From Clostridia bacterium (lineage in GTDB: Bacteria > Bacillota > Clostridia > Oscillospirales > CAG-272): 64,000 nucleotides of DNA. The stretch spans positions 1 through 64,000 of the forward strand of contig JAFTKM010000022.1 in NCBI GenBank assembly GCA_017453245.1. The letters are read 5' to 3'. Below are positions 42,545 to 51,600 of this stretch, piece after piece. Made by a program: the position numbers and the translations under genes. Positions within the stretch are counted from its first letter, which is position 1. Each line of letters starts with the position of its first letter. The notes under the pieces are model-generated. The model did not search any database and was not told where the DNA came from. It saw only the letters and a program-made list of their open reading frames with translations.

Positions 42545-42701
42545 GTTTGCTACGCAAACGCGCATACCGCTTTGCGGTATCCAGCGTCATTTGTCGTGTC
42601 CGACCGACAAATAGCTGATATTCCCTTCAGGAGCGATATTATCCGAATGAATTCGGATAGCGATATGTTGCCTATTGGCAACGCGATATGCGCTGCGGCG
42701 C
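42545..42701. repeat. Hairpin array F (GCGATAT separator)
   Basis: The separator GCGATAT occurs at 42633, 42660 and 42683. The units are GTTTGC-TAC-GCAAAC (42545-42559), ATACCGC-TTT-GCGGTAT (42564-42580), ATTTGTCG/CGACAAAT (42589-42612), TATCCGAAT-GA-ATTCGGATA (42640-42659), GTTGCC-TATT-GGCAAC (42667-42682) and GCGC/GCGC (42690-42701). It begins at the base after the glycosylase TGA. The GTTGCC/GGCAAC stem and the GCGGTATC...ATTTGTCG module recur in array A. Confidence 0.88.
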
Positions 42702-42736
42702 GTAAAGAAATACTCAATCCACCCCTTTCATATCAA

Positions 42737-42770
42737 AAGAGCCGATGCAAAACGCATCGGCTCTTACTTT
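42737..42770. terminator. Strong terminator hairpin
   Basis: AAGAGCCGATGC (42737-42748) and GCATCGGCTCTT (42754-42765) form a 12-bp stem with loop AAAAC, followed by ACTTTTTC on the plus strand. It ends the glycosylase/array F transcript and may also serve infB. Confidence 0.85.
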
Positions 42771-42825
42771 TTCTTATTACTTGTACCTTGGTGGTAGCGC
42801 TGAATAGTTTTTGAGATAGTTGCCA

Positions 42826-42879
42826 CGTACTTCTACCCGAAGCTGTATATCCAATACAGCGAGTTTGGTAGAATACGGG
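42826..42879 (-). other. Hairpin downstream of infB
   Basis: An outer stem TTCTACC/GGTAGAA encloses an inner stem GCTGTAT-ATCCA-ATACAGC (42842-42860). It lies 16 bp past the infB stop on the minus strand. There is no T tract directly after it, so it could be an mRNA 3'-end or processing structure. Confidence 0.55.
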
Positions 42880-42894
42880 GGAAATATCCGAAAA

Positions 42895-45840
42895 TTACCT
42901 CTTGACTTCTTCCATTATGAAGGATTCAAGCACATCCCCCTCACGGATATCATTAAACTTCTCGATACCAACACCGCACTCATAGCCCTCGTTGACTTCC
43001 TTCACGTCGTCCTTGAAGCGGCGGAGAGAGGAGATCTTATCCTCGAAGATAACTACGCCGTCACGAACGATACGGATAGAGGACTGACGGGTGATCTTAC
43101 CGTCCTGGATATAGCATCCCGCGATGATACCGACGCCGGGAACCTTGATGGTCTGTCTGACCTCGGCGTGACCCTGAAGGACTTCCTTATACTCGGGAGC
43201 GAGCATACCCTTCATAGCGGCCTCGACCTCGTCGATGATCTCGTAGATGATACGGTGAGTTCTGATGTCGACCTTGTTTCTCTCTGCGGAGTCAAGAGCG
43301 TTCTTATCAGGACGCACGCTGAAGCCGACGATGATAGCGCCGGAGGCAGCCGCGAGCATAACGTCGCTCTCGGTGATACCGCCTACCGCGGTGTGAATTA
43401 CGTTAACCTTAACCTCGTTATTGGAGAGCTTAAGGAGTGATGCCTTTACTGCCTCGGCAGAGCCCGCAACGTCAGCCTTAACGATGATGTTAAGAGTCTG
43501 AGTACCCTCGGAGATCATGGAGAAGAGGTCGTCAAGGTTAACTCTCGCGTTAGCGTTGAGTATCTCCTGTCTCTGCTTCTCACGTCTCTGCTCTGCAAGG
43601 CTTCTCGCCATTCTCTCGTCCTCAACGGCATTGAGCTCATCGCCCGCCTGAGGAACGTCGTCAAGACCGATGATCTCAACGGGAACGGAGGGACCTGCAA
43701 CCTTTACGGTCTTGCCCTTATCGTCGATCATAGCTCTTACTCTACCGGTTGCGGTACCTACGATCACGTAGTCACCCTGATGGAGAGTACCGTTCTGAAC
43801 GAGGACGGTAGCTACGGATCCGCGGCCCTTATCGAGCTTGGATTCTATTACGATACCCTTAGCTCGCTTCTGAGGATTAGCGCGGAGCTCCTTCATCTCT
43901 GCGACGAGAAGCACGCTCTCAAGAAGGTCCTCGATACCCATACCCGTGTGAGCGGAAACAGGCACGGTGATAACGTCACCGCCCCATGCCTCGGGAACGA
44001 GCTCATAGGTTGTGAGCTGGTTGAGAATGTTATCGGGATTAGCCGTGGGCTTATCCATCTTGTTGATTGCTACTACAATATCAATGCCTGCCGCCTTAGC
44101 GTGGTTGATAGCCTCAACGGTCTGGGGCATTACGCCGTCATCCGCCGCAACAACGAGGATCGCGATATCGGTGGACTTAGCGCCTCTCATACGCATAGCG
44201 GTGAACGCCTCGTGACCGGGGGTATCAAGGAAGGTGATGTCCTTGCCCTGAGCCTTAACACGGTATGCACCGATTGCCTGAGTAATACCGCCCGCCTCGC
44301 CGCGGGTAACGTTGGTGTGTCTGATTGCGTCAAGGATAGAGGTCTTACCGTGGTCAACGTGACCCATAACGCAAACTACGGGTGCGCGCTCTACGAGATC
44401 CTCATCATTATCCTCTGCCTCGGTAAAGAGCTTCTCCTCGATGGTAACAACGACCTCGCGGGTAACCTTTGCGCCGAACTCGTCAGCGATGATCTCCGCG
44501 GTACCGAAGTCGATAACGTCGTTGAGACCCTTCATCTCGCCCATCATCATGAGCTTCTTGATAACCTCTGCGGAGGTCTTCTTGAGTCTTACTGCAAGCT
44601 CGGAAACGGTGATCTCGTCGGGAACGGTGATCTCAAGCTGCTTCTGTCTTGCTCTCTCCTGCTCCATACGCTTGATCTTTTCCTGAGCCGCTCTTTCCTT
44701 ATCCTTAGCGGTCTTCTGATTCTGTCCCTTGTTGTCCTGCTTCTTAAGCTTGGTCTTGGAGCTCTTCTGATCGGTGCCGTTGAGGATTGCGTAGTACTGA
44801 TCGTTGTAGCGGTCGTCATACTTGGAGAGATCAACGTGAGAGGTTCTCGTATCGATGATCCTCTTGCCCTTATTCTCCTCGGTGGTGTATCCGTCGAGGT
44901 TTACGCCGCCCTTGACGTTACTTCTGTCAACGGTGGGGGTAATGGTCTTGAACTGCTGCTTCTGAGCCGCCTTCTTCTCTTCCTTCTTAGGCTGCTGAGG
45001 CTTCTGCTGAGCCTGCTGGGCTTCAAGCTTCTGCTTTCTCTCAAGCTGAGCCTGCTGAGCGGGACGAAGTCCGGAGTCCTTTCTGGGCTCGGTAACTACG
45101 GGAGCCGCCTTAGGTGCGGGAGCGGTCTGGGGCTTCTGCTGAGGCTTAACAAAGCCCTCGCCGGGCTTTCTCTGTCCGTTCGCCTCGCGGTTCATATTCT
45201 CGCGGCGCTTTGCAAAGGGATCGTCGGAGGGACGCGCGCCGTACTTGTTGTTACCCTGATAGCCCTGGCCATCAGGTCTTCTGTTCTTATCAAACTGAGG
45301 TCTTGCGCCGTCGGGACGCTGAGTGCTTCTGTCGCCCTGAGGTCTCTGACCGTTTCTGTCAAACTGAGGTCTCTGTCCCTCGGGACGCTTCTGTGCCTCG
45401 GGTCTCTGCTCGGGGCGTCTGTCCTCCTTAGGAGCGGGTGCTGCCTTAGGCTCTGCCTTGGGTGCGGGTGCGGCCTTCTGCTCAGCCTTAGGTGCGGGCG
45501 CAGTCTTGGGCTCTGCCTTGATCTCGGGCTTTGCCTCAGCCTTAGGAGCGGGAGCTGCCTTAGGAGCAGCCTTCTGCTCAGCCTTAGGTGCGGGAGCTGC
45601 TTTAGGCTCCTCCTTTGCCTTACCTGCTATTCTGATCGTGATCTTACCCGAGCGATATCCCTCAAGATCAGATATCTGATTCTTGGAGGTAATATGCTGC
45701 ATAAATACAGCAAACTCCTCGTCGGAGACGGTGCCGCCCGTGGTCTTCTCAATATTTACAGATTTAAATTCCTCGATAACGTCCTTAGACTTCATTGCGA
45801 AGTCCTTCGACAGCTCGGAAATCTTAATTCCTTTTGCCAT
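42895..45840 (-). CDS. infB: Translation initiation factor IF-2
   Basis: A 981-residue GTPase that brings initiator tRNA to the ribosome. An IF2_N module ([25 protein letters not shown]) is followed by a low-complexity Ala/Pro/Lys and Arg/Pro/Gln/Gly region (about 75-330) and a second IF2_N module. The G domain has GHVDHGKTS near residue 490, DTPGHEAF and NKMDKP. Domains II-IV follow. The ATG at 45840 is chosen over one four codons upstream because GGTGA is better spaced. Last gene of the rimP-nusA-ylxR-L7Ae-infB operon. Confidence 0.97.
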   Translation of the reverse strand: MAKGIKISELSKDFAMKSKDVIEEFKSVNIEKTTGGTVSDEEFAVFMQHITSKNQISDLEGYRSGKITIRIAGKAKEEPKAAPAPKAEQKAAPKAAPAPKAEAKPEIKAEPKTAPAPKAEQKAAPAPKAEPKAAPAPKEDRRPEQRPEAQKRPEGQRPQFDRNGQRPQGDRSTQRPDGARPQFDKNRRPDGQGYQGNNKYGARPSDDPFAKRRENMNREANGQRKPGEGFVKPQQKPQTAPAPKAAPVVTEPRKDSGLRPAQQAQLERKQKLEAQQAQQKPQQPKKEEKKAAQKQQFKTITPTVDRSNVKGGVNLDGYTTEENKGKRIIDTRTSHVDLSKYDDRYNDQYYAILNGTDQKSSKTKLKKQDNKGQNQKTAKDKERAAQEKIKRMEQERARQKQLEITVPDEITVSELAVRLKKTSAEVIKKLMMMGEMKGLNDVIDFGTAEIIADEFGAKVTREVVVTIEEKLFTEAEDNDEDLVERAPVVCVMGHVDHGKTSILDAIRHTNVTRGEAGGITQAIGAYRVKAQGKDITFLDTPGHEAFTAMRMRGAKSTDIAILVVAADDGVMPQTVEAINHAKAAGIDIVVAINKMDKPTANPDNILNQLTTYELVPEAWGGDVITVPVSAHTGMGIEDLLESVLLVAEMKELRANPQKRAKGIVIESKLDKGRGSVATVLVQNGTLHQGDYVIVGTATGRVRAMIDDKGKTVKVAGPSVPVEIIGLDDVPQAGDELNAVEDERMARSLAEQRREKQRQEILNANARVNLDDLFSMISEGTQTLNIIVKADVAGSAEAVKASLLKLSNNEVKVNVIHTAVGGITESDVMLAAASGAIIVGFSVRPDKNALDSAERNKVDIRTHRIIYEIIDEVEAAMKGMLAPEYKEVLQGHAEVRQTIKVPGVGIIAGCYIQDGKITRQSSIRIVRDGVVIFEDKISSLRRFKDDVKEVNEGYECGVGIEKFNDIREGDVLESFIMEEVKR

Positions 45841-45937
45841 ATTGTTCACCATTCACCGTTTGGTGAATTCCCTTTCGTTGTAATTTGACGGGAATTTTCG
45901 GGGTTAAAGGTGATTATGCAAATCTAGTTTTACATTT

Positions 45938-46270
45938 TTAAGCATTTTCACCATCTAAAAGATTAGTTATTGCGCGTGAAAAATTCTCGTCTGTAATACC
46001 GACTACGGCGGGAGTGTAGGTCTTGCCAAGCAACCTGCCGAGCTCGTCGGTGTCTATCCCTAATTCCTCTGTGCGTGTCTTATAGAACTCGCACTTATGG
46101 AATATTTTCTTCTTCGTCCCTTCGGAGGCACTGCCCGATAGGAGCACAAGCTTAAGTCTCCCTTTCTGAAGAAAGGCTATCACCTGCTCCGTACCTATTA
46201 CAACCTTGCCTGCCTTCATCGCAAGGCCGAGCATTCCGAGGACGCGCTTCATTACGTTACTGTCAGCCAT
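45938..46270 (-). CDS. L7Ae-family ribosomal/kink-turn-binding protein (YlxQ)
   Basis: A 110-residue protein with the L7Ae/L30e fold (MLGLAMKAGKVVIGTEQV ... KLVLLSGSASEGTKKKI ... VGITDENFSRAI). It is expected to bind kink-turns in RNA. The start at 46270 is chosen because it overlaps the ylxR 3' end by only 8 bp and has a GAAGAAGAAA purine stretch upstream. Its place between ylxR and infB is the standard Firmicutes order. Confidence 0.92.
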   Translation of the reverse strand: MADSNVMKRVLGMLGLAMKAGKVVIGTEQVIAFLQKGRLKLVLLSGSASEGTKKKIFHKCEFYKTRTEELGIDTDELGRLLGKTYTPAVVGITDENFSRAITNLLDGENA

Positions 46271-46547
46271 GGCTAATTTCTTCTTCCATTCTGTCATATA
46301 CCTCATCGGGGATAGAGCACTCGAGAGAGGATTCTATTCTCCTTGACTTACGCGCCTTCTTGAGGCAAGCCGACTTCTTGCATATATATGCTCCGCGGCC
46401 TGATTTCTTGCCTGTCAGGTCAAGTGTAACCTCTCCCTCGGGGGTTCTCAAAACTCTTACGAGCTCGCCCTTCGGAAAGTGCTCACCGCAACCGACGCAA
46501 CGTCTTTGGGGTATCTTTTTTGTGGAAGGCTTCTTTATATCTGCCAT
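46263..46547 (-). CDS. rnpM: YlxR/RnpM family RNase P modulator
   Basis: A 94-residue basic protein with RRCVGCGEHFPKGELVRV and KSGRGAYICKKSACLKKA, the YlxR hallmark (GRGAY). Members bind RNase P RNA and modulate its activity in Firmicutes. The ATG at 46547 overlaps the nusA stop by one base (TGATG), implying coupling; a GTG one codon earlier is also in frame. Confidence 0.95.
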   Translation of the reverse strand: MADIKKPSTKKIPQRRCVGCGEHFPKGELVRVLRTPEGEVTLDLTGKKSGRGAYICKKSACLKKARKSRRIESSLECSIPDEVYDRMEEEISHG

Positions 46548-47578
46548 CACGCCTTAATGTCTATCTTACAGCCTGTGAGTCTTGCAACGAGCTTAGCGTT
46601 CTGACCCTCCTTACCGATAGCCAAGGAAAGCTGATCGGGAGAAACAAGAACCTTAGCCGAGCGCTCTGCATCCATAACTACCGAGATTACCTTGGCAGGA
46701 GAGAGTGCCTCTGCAATAAACTCCTCGATGGAATCGCTGTATCTGATGATGTCAACCTTTTCACCGCCGAGCTCGGAGAGAATGGAGTTGATTCTCATAC
46801 CGTTCTTACCGATACAGGAGCCGATCGCGTCAACGTTCTCATCTCTGGACTGAACCGCGATCTTGGTTCTGGAGCCTGCCTCACGGGACACACCCTTAAT
46901 AACGATGGTGCCGTCCTGGATCTCGGGGATCTCAAGCTCGAAGAGTCTCTTAACGAAATTGGGGTGAATTCTGGAAAGTGAAACGATAGGACCTCTGGTC
47001 TCGCCCGAATTAACCTCGGAAACGAATACCTTGATTCTGTCGCCTACGTCGTGTACCTCGCCGGGGATCTGCTCTGCCTTGATAAGGGTTGCATATCCTG
47101 TGCCGGTGTCGAGGATAAGGTTGCCGGAGATCATATCCACCTTATCAACAACTGCGGTGATGATCTCTTCCTTCTTCTCCTCGTATGCGCGGGTCTGCTT
47201 CTCACGCTCTGCGGTACGGATAGCCTGAATGATCATCTGCTTACCGGTCTGCGCGGAGAAACGGCGGAAGGTCTTGGTCTTGAGCTCGGTCTCAACGTAG
47301 CCGCCAAGCTTGTTTCTGCGGCTTAAGGACTTAGCCTCGGTAAGGCCGATCTCACACTTGGGATCAACAACCTCTCCGTCCGGAACAACGAGTCTTCTGT
47401 GATATACCTTCATATCACACTTGACGGGATCGAGATGCACTCTGATAAGAGCGGTTGCTCCTACCTCTTTTCTGCATGCGTTTGCGAGCGCCTCCTCAAT
47501 CTTTTCGAGCATATACTCCTTGGATATGCCGCTTTCTTTTTCGAGTAGGTCAAGGGAAGTGAATAATTCTGCGTTCAT
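46547..47578 (-). CDS. nusA: Transcription termination/antitermination factor NusA
   Basis: A 343-residue protein. An N-terminal RNA-polymerase-binding domain (1-125) is followed by an S1 domain (about 130-200) and two KH domains (about 205-343; GSCIGKNGMRINSI, AIGKEGQNAKLVARL). The C-terminal acidic repeats of E. coli NusA are absent, as normal in Firmicutes. It binds RNA polymerase and nascent RNA to control pausing. AAAAAGGAAAAA precedes the ATG. Confidence 0.97.
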   Translation of the reverse strand: MNAELFTSLDLLEKESGISKEYMLEKIEEALANACRKEVGATALIRVHLDPVKCDMKVYHRRLVVPDGEVVDPKCEIGLTEAKSLSRRNKLGGYVETELKTKTFRRFSAQTGKQMIIQAIRTAEREKQTRAYEEKKEEIITAVVDKVDMISGNLILDTGTGYATLIKAEQIPGEVHDVGDRIKVFVSEVNSGETRGPIVSLSRIHPNFVKRLFELEIPEIQDGTIVIKGVSREAGSRTKIAVQSRDENVDAIGSCIGKNGMRINSILSELGGEKVDIIRYSDSIEEFIAEALSPAKVISVVMDAERSAKVLVSPDQLSLAIGKEGQNAKLVARLTGCKIDIKA

Positions 47579-47704
47579 TTTTTCCTTTTTACCCGTAGCA
47601 AAATGCTACGCCCTTTCTATATTTATTATAATAAACTAAGTAATAAGTAATCAATTGATTACATTTTATATATATTTCCGCGGGGCGCGGATGTTTTTTC
47701 TGTT

Positions 47705-48166
47705 TTACGCCTCGGTGTATACCGTGGTGAGCTTGGATATCTCGTCGCGTCCGAGAGCTACCGTCTCGTCGCCCTCCTTGATAAAGACTTTGGAGTCCTC
47801 GTAGGATACGAGTGTGCCGACGAAGGACTTTCTGCCGTCCTTCTGCGAGAAGAGCTTTGCCTCAACGCGCCAGCCGATACAGTAAAGGATATGCTCGTCG
47901 GTGCGAAGGTCTCTCTCAGCTCCGGGGCTGGATACGTCGAGATAATAGAAGCCCTCGATGGGGTCGCACTCGTCGATGATGGGATCGATAGCTCTGTGCA
48001 CCTTCTCGCAATCGTTGATATTGATGCCCGCATCGTTATCAATGGTGATCTCGAGATGGTAGTCGGCACCGACCTTGGAATAGGTAACGTCCCAGATTCT
48101 GTAACCGAGCTCGGTCACGGTGGGAAGTATTGCCTCTCTTACTGTTTCCTTAACGCTTTTCTTCAT
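47705..48166 (-). CDS. rimP: Ribosome maturation factor RimP
   Basis: A 153-residue protein needed for 30S assembly. LEITIDNDAGININDCEKVHRAIDPIID and YYLDVSSPGAERDLR are the RimP signatures. The start at 48166 is selected because AAAAGGAAGAG precedes it; twelve further codons upstream lack an RBS. First gene of the nusA-infB operon, with a 126-bp gap to nusA. Confidence 0.96.
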   Translation of the reverse strand: MKKSVKETVREAILPTVTELGYRIWDVTYSKVGADYHLEITIDNDAGININDCEKVHRAIDPIIDECDPIEGFYYLDVSSPGAERDLRTDEHILYCIGWRVEAKLFSQKDGRKSFVGTLVSYEDSKVFIKEGDETVALGRDEISKLTTVYTEA

Positions 48167-48289
48167 TTTACTCTTCCTTTTCCCGCCTTCGCCCGATTGC
48201 ACGCGGTCTTATAGAAGCATTTTATATGCTTTTTCTTAATTCCCGGGTGCTTTTTTCATAGCGAAAACGAATTTGTTTTTACAACAACA

Positions 48290-48314
48290 GAGAGTGACCT
48301 TTCGGTCACTCCCC
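48290..48314 (-). terminator. Hairpin downstream of the giant-protein operon
   Basis: GAGTGACC-TTT-CGGTCACTC forms an 8-9 bp stem at 48292-48311. On the minus strand it is followed by TCTGTTGTTG, a weak T tract. It lies about 100 bp past the 74-residue gene and before rimP. Confidence 0.6.
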
Positions 48315-48411
48315 ATTTCTTTCATATTTCTACGCACATTATATCATAATTTTTGGGGAAAATCAATAGCTATATACAATTTTCTCAAAAATATTTTAAA
48401 ATACGTATGTT

Positions 48412-48636
48412 TTACTCGGGATCTCTGTCGTTGGGTGCATCACCGAGAGGATACTTACGGTTCCTCAGGCGGCGCATTCTCGTTTCTCTGGAGATCCTCA
48501 CCATAAGCTTCTCGATACGGCGGACAACGTCGTCGCGCTGTTCCTCAAGCCTATCTGTCTTTGCCTTACGCTGCTTATCCGACATATCGGAAATCATCTT
48601 ATCAGCAAATCTATCTCTTTTCTGAAATAATGCCAT
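48412..48636 (-). CDS. Small basic charged protein, unknown (74 aa)
   Basis: A 74-residue, strongly charged, mostly helical protein (RKAKTDRLEEQRDDVVRRIEK, RISRETRMRRLRNRKY). The excellent RBS GGAGGAGA supports it as real. It follows the giant low-complexity protein by 18 bp and is probably co-transcribed, so it may be a partner. No family recognised. Confidence 0.7.
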   Translation of the reverse strand: MALFQKRDRFADKMISDMSDKQRKAKTDRLEEQRDDVVRRIEKLMVRISRETRMRRLRNRKYPLGDAPNDRDPE

Positions 48637-48654
48637 AACTGTCTCCTCCCGAAA

Positions 48655-51600
48655 TTAAAGCGGCCAATGCTTAAGAATGATGTCTAAGTACTTATGGAAG
48701 TTCTCGGGCACGAGAAGCTTGAACGCCTGAATAATGGTCGGGCCCATAAATACCATAGCAACAACGAAGAGCGCGATAAGAGCGAAGATGCTGTATGCAA
48801 TAACCATTGCTCTTTCCTGCTTCTCACGCTTTCTTGCCTTGATGAGTGCTCTGACTGTGGAGCGCTCGATAGACTTCTTAAGGATACGGATATCACGCTT
48901 AGCGATCTTTCTCTCCTTGAGATACTCTCTCTTAACCTTGCCGACGGGTCTTTCCTTCCTTAATATATAATTAGCTCTTGCAAGCTGTCCCTTAAGGTCG
49001 ACAACCTCATCCATCTTATCGAAGATTCTCATCTTCTCATTGCGTGTTACACGGTGCTTGTTAAGCACTCTGAAGTATCTCATGAGCTTTGCGTGAGCCC
49101 ACTTACGAGCTCTGAGAGTCGCCTTTGCTCTGCCCTTGGTGCTACCTCTCATACCGTTTTCGGTACCGGTGTAGAGCTCAAGAAGCTGAGTGTTGATCTC
49201 GTCACGGATGTCGAGAAGTCGCATAAGCTCCTCACGCATTGCAACAAGCTCCTCGCGGTCTGCCTTTGCGGGAAGGTCAACTCTCTCGAAGTCGGTCGCT
49301 ACTACGGAATAGTAACGCTCGTTATCAAGCTTCTCGTACTTGAGCGCGCTTGCAATTCTGGACTTGAGATTCTTAAGCTTTGCTCTGCTGTCACGGAGCC
49401 AATGCTTTTCCTTGCGGGTTCTGTACTCACCGGAGAACTCCTGCTCAACTCTTGCAACCTCGAGCTTGAGTGCGGTGTACTCGGACTGAACTCTTGCCTC
49501 GATCATCTTATTATCGACCTTGCACTGGCTGCGGGAAAGCTCGGAGAGCTTCTTCTTATCGAAGTAGGAAAGTCTTTCCTTCTTGGGTGTTCTTCTTCTG
49601 CTTCTCGCAAGCTTAACGCCCTCAGTGTAGGGGTGAACCTCGGGAAGACCGTAGTTATTGAAGTCGCCATCCCACTCGGGATCGTAGGTCGAGCCGTACT
49701 CAAGCATGAACTTGCCGTACTTCTTAGCTCTCTTAAGGCGCTTCTTGTTTCTCTTGAGTCTGAGGTCGTAATCCTCTGCGAAGTAGAGCATCTCCTCGTT
49801 CTCAAGATTCTTTTCGTATTCCTTGACCGCGCGACGGTCCTTCTCCTCACGCTCAGCGCGCTTGGCGTCCTTAAGCACGGTACGGGTGTCTGCCATCTCA
49901 AGAGATCCGTCCTCGACGTACTTGTCTGCAATGTCAAGTGTCTCGATGTCGTATCTGATCTTCTTAAGACGTCTCTTTTCCTTGTTAACGAGAAGGGCGA
50001 GCTCCTTGTCCTCTCTCTCGGCTCTTCTGATCTCGCGGACGCTGGTTATTCTCGGGATCTTGCCCTCAATAACGTCGCCGGGATTAGCCGCGGTAAGCTC
50101 AAGGAACTTATCGTCAAACTCGTCGGGAAGGTACTCGGGATCGGGATATACAACGCCGTGAGAGCCGGTCTCGTCCGCCTTAATAGCAGCGAGCATATCA
50201 GCCTCAAGAAGCTTCTTATACTTCTTAGCGCGCGCCTTGGTCTCCTTCTCGTCCTGTCTGGCGAGAGCAACCATTTCCTTTTCCTGAGCCTCGGTGTTAA
50301 TATGCTTGCCAAGAGCCTTATCGTATTTGGAGATAAGCTTATCCTCGCGCGCGATCTTGCGTGCGATGTCCTTCTCTACCTTTGCCTCGTGCTTCTTAAG
50401 GTCACGTGCAATTGCGGCATCTGCCTCAGCCTGAAGGTCGTTGGAATACTGGATCTCGTCAAAGGTCTCGGTAATATCGGGATAAATGGATTCGTAGATG
50501 GGCTCAAGAGACTTCTCAGCCTTGGCGATAGCCTTGTCAGCTGCGCGCGCTCTCTCAGCTCTTTCCTTCTCTTCCTTGGTGTACTGCTTGTTAAGAGCAA
50601 GCATCTCTGCCGCCTCTTCCTTCGCAGCGGTTGCCGCGCCGACAGCCTTGTCGTATGCGGCGAGCATCTTTTCTTCACGGTTAGCGCTCTTGGCATTCTG
50701 CTTCTCGAGCTTGTGCGCGTGTCTTGCAAGCTCCTTTTCCGCTATTGCCTCGTTTGCACTCGCTGTCTCGGAAACGTAGAGAGCCTCGTCAAACTGCTCC
50801 TCGTAGTCGGGATATTCGATCTCGTCGAATTCACGAAGAGCCTTATCACTCTTTGCGATAGCCTTTTCTGCCGCGCGAGCCTTTGCCGCTCTTTCCTTTT
50901 CTTCCTTGGTATACTGCTTATTGAGAGCAAGCATCTCTGCTTCCTCCTCAGCAGCTGCCAATGCAGCGCCGGTAGCCTTGTCATAAGCAGCCATCGCCTT
51001 CTCATCGCGATTATTGATGCGATCGTTGCGTTTTGCTAACTTATGTTCACGTTTTGCGAGTTCTTCTGCAGCATTAAGCTCCTTAGCATTTTCAAGCTCG
51101 GTATTGTAAAGAGTCTCGTCGAACTGCTCCTCGTAATCGGGATATACGATCTCGTTGGCTTCCTTAAGAGATCTTTCGCCCTTAGCGATAGCCTTTTCTG
51201 CCGCGCTAAGCTTTGCGGCTCTTTCCTTCTCTTCCTTGGTATACTGCTTGTCGATGGCGAGCATTTCTGCCGCCTTCTCCATATCGGTGATCTCTCTGCC
51301 GGTTGCGTTATCGTAATCCGCCAAGATCTTCTCCTCAGCGGTTGCGTTCTTCAGAAGGCGCTTCTCGGATCTTCTGTATGCGGATTCTGCGGCAGACTGA
51401 GCCTTAGCGTCAGCCTCAGCCTTCTTAGCGGCATCGTAAGCTTCCTTATCAAAGGTCTCGGTGTAATCGGAGTAAACTACCTCTGCGGGCTCAGACTTAG
51501 GAGCGGTCTTGCCCATAGCGGCCTTAGCGGCAGCCTTGGCAGCCTTTTCTCTTGCGATTTCTTCCTTATATGTAAGAAGAAGCTCGTCTCTCTCCTCACG

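Noticed and set aside
43780..45888. 702-codon plus-strand open frame opposite infB
   Set aside because: It is a Leu/Ser/Gly-rich mirror of the Ala/Lys/Gln-rich infB sequence, has no RBS, and infB is certain.
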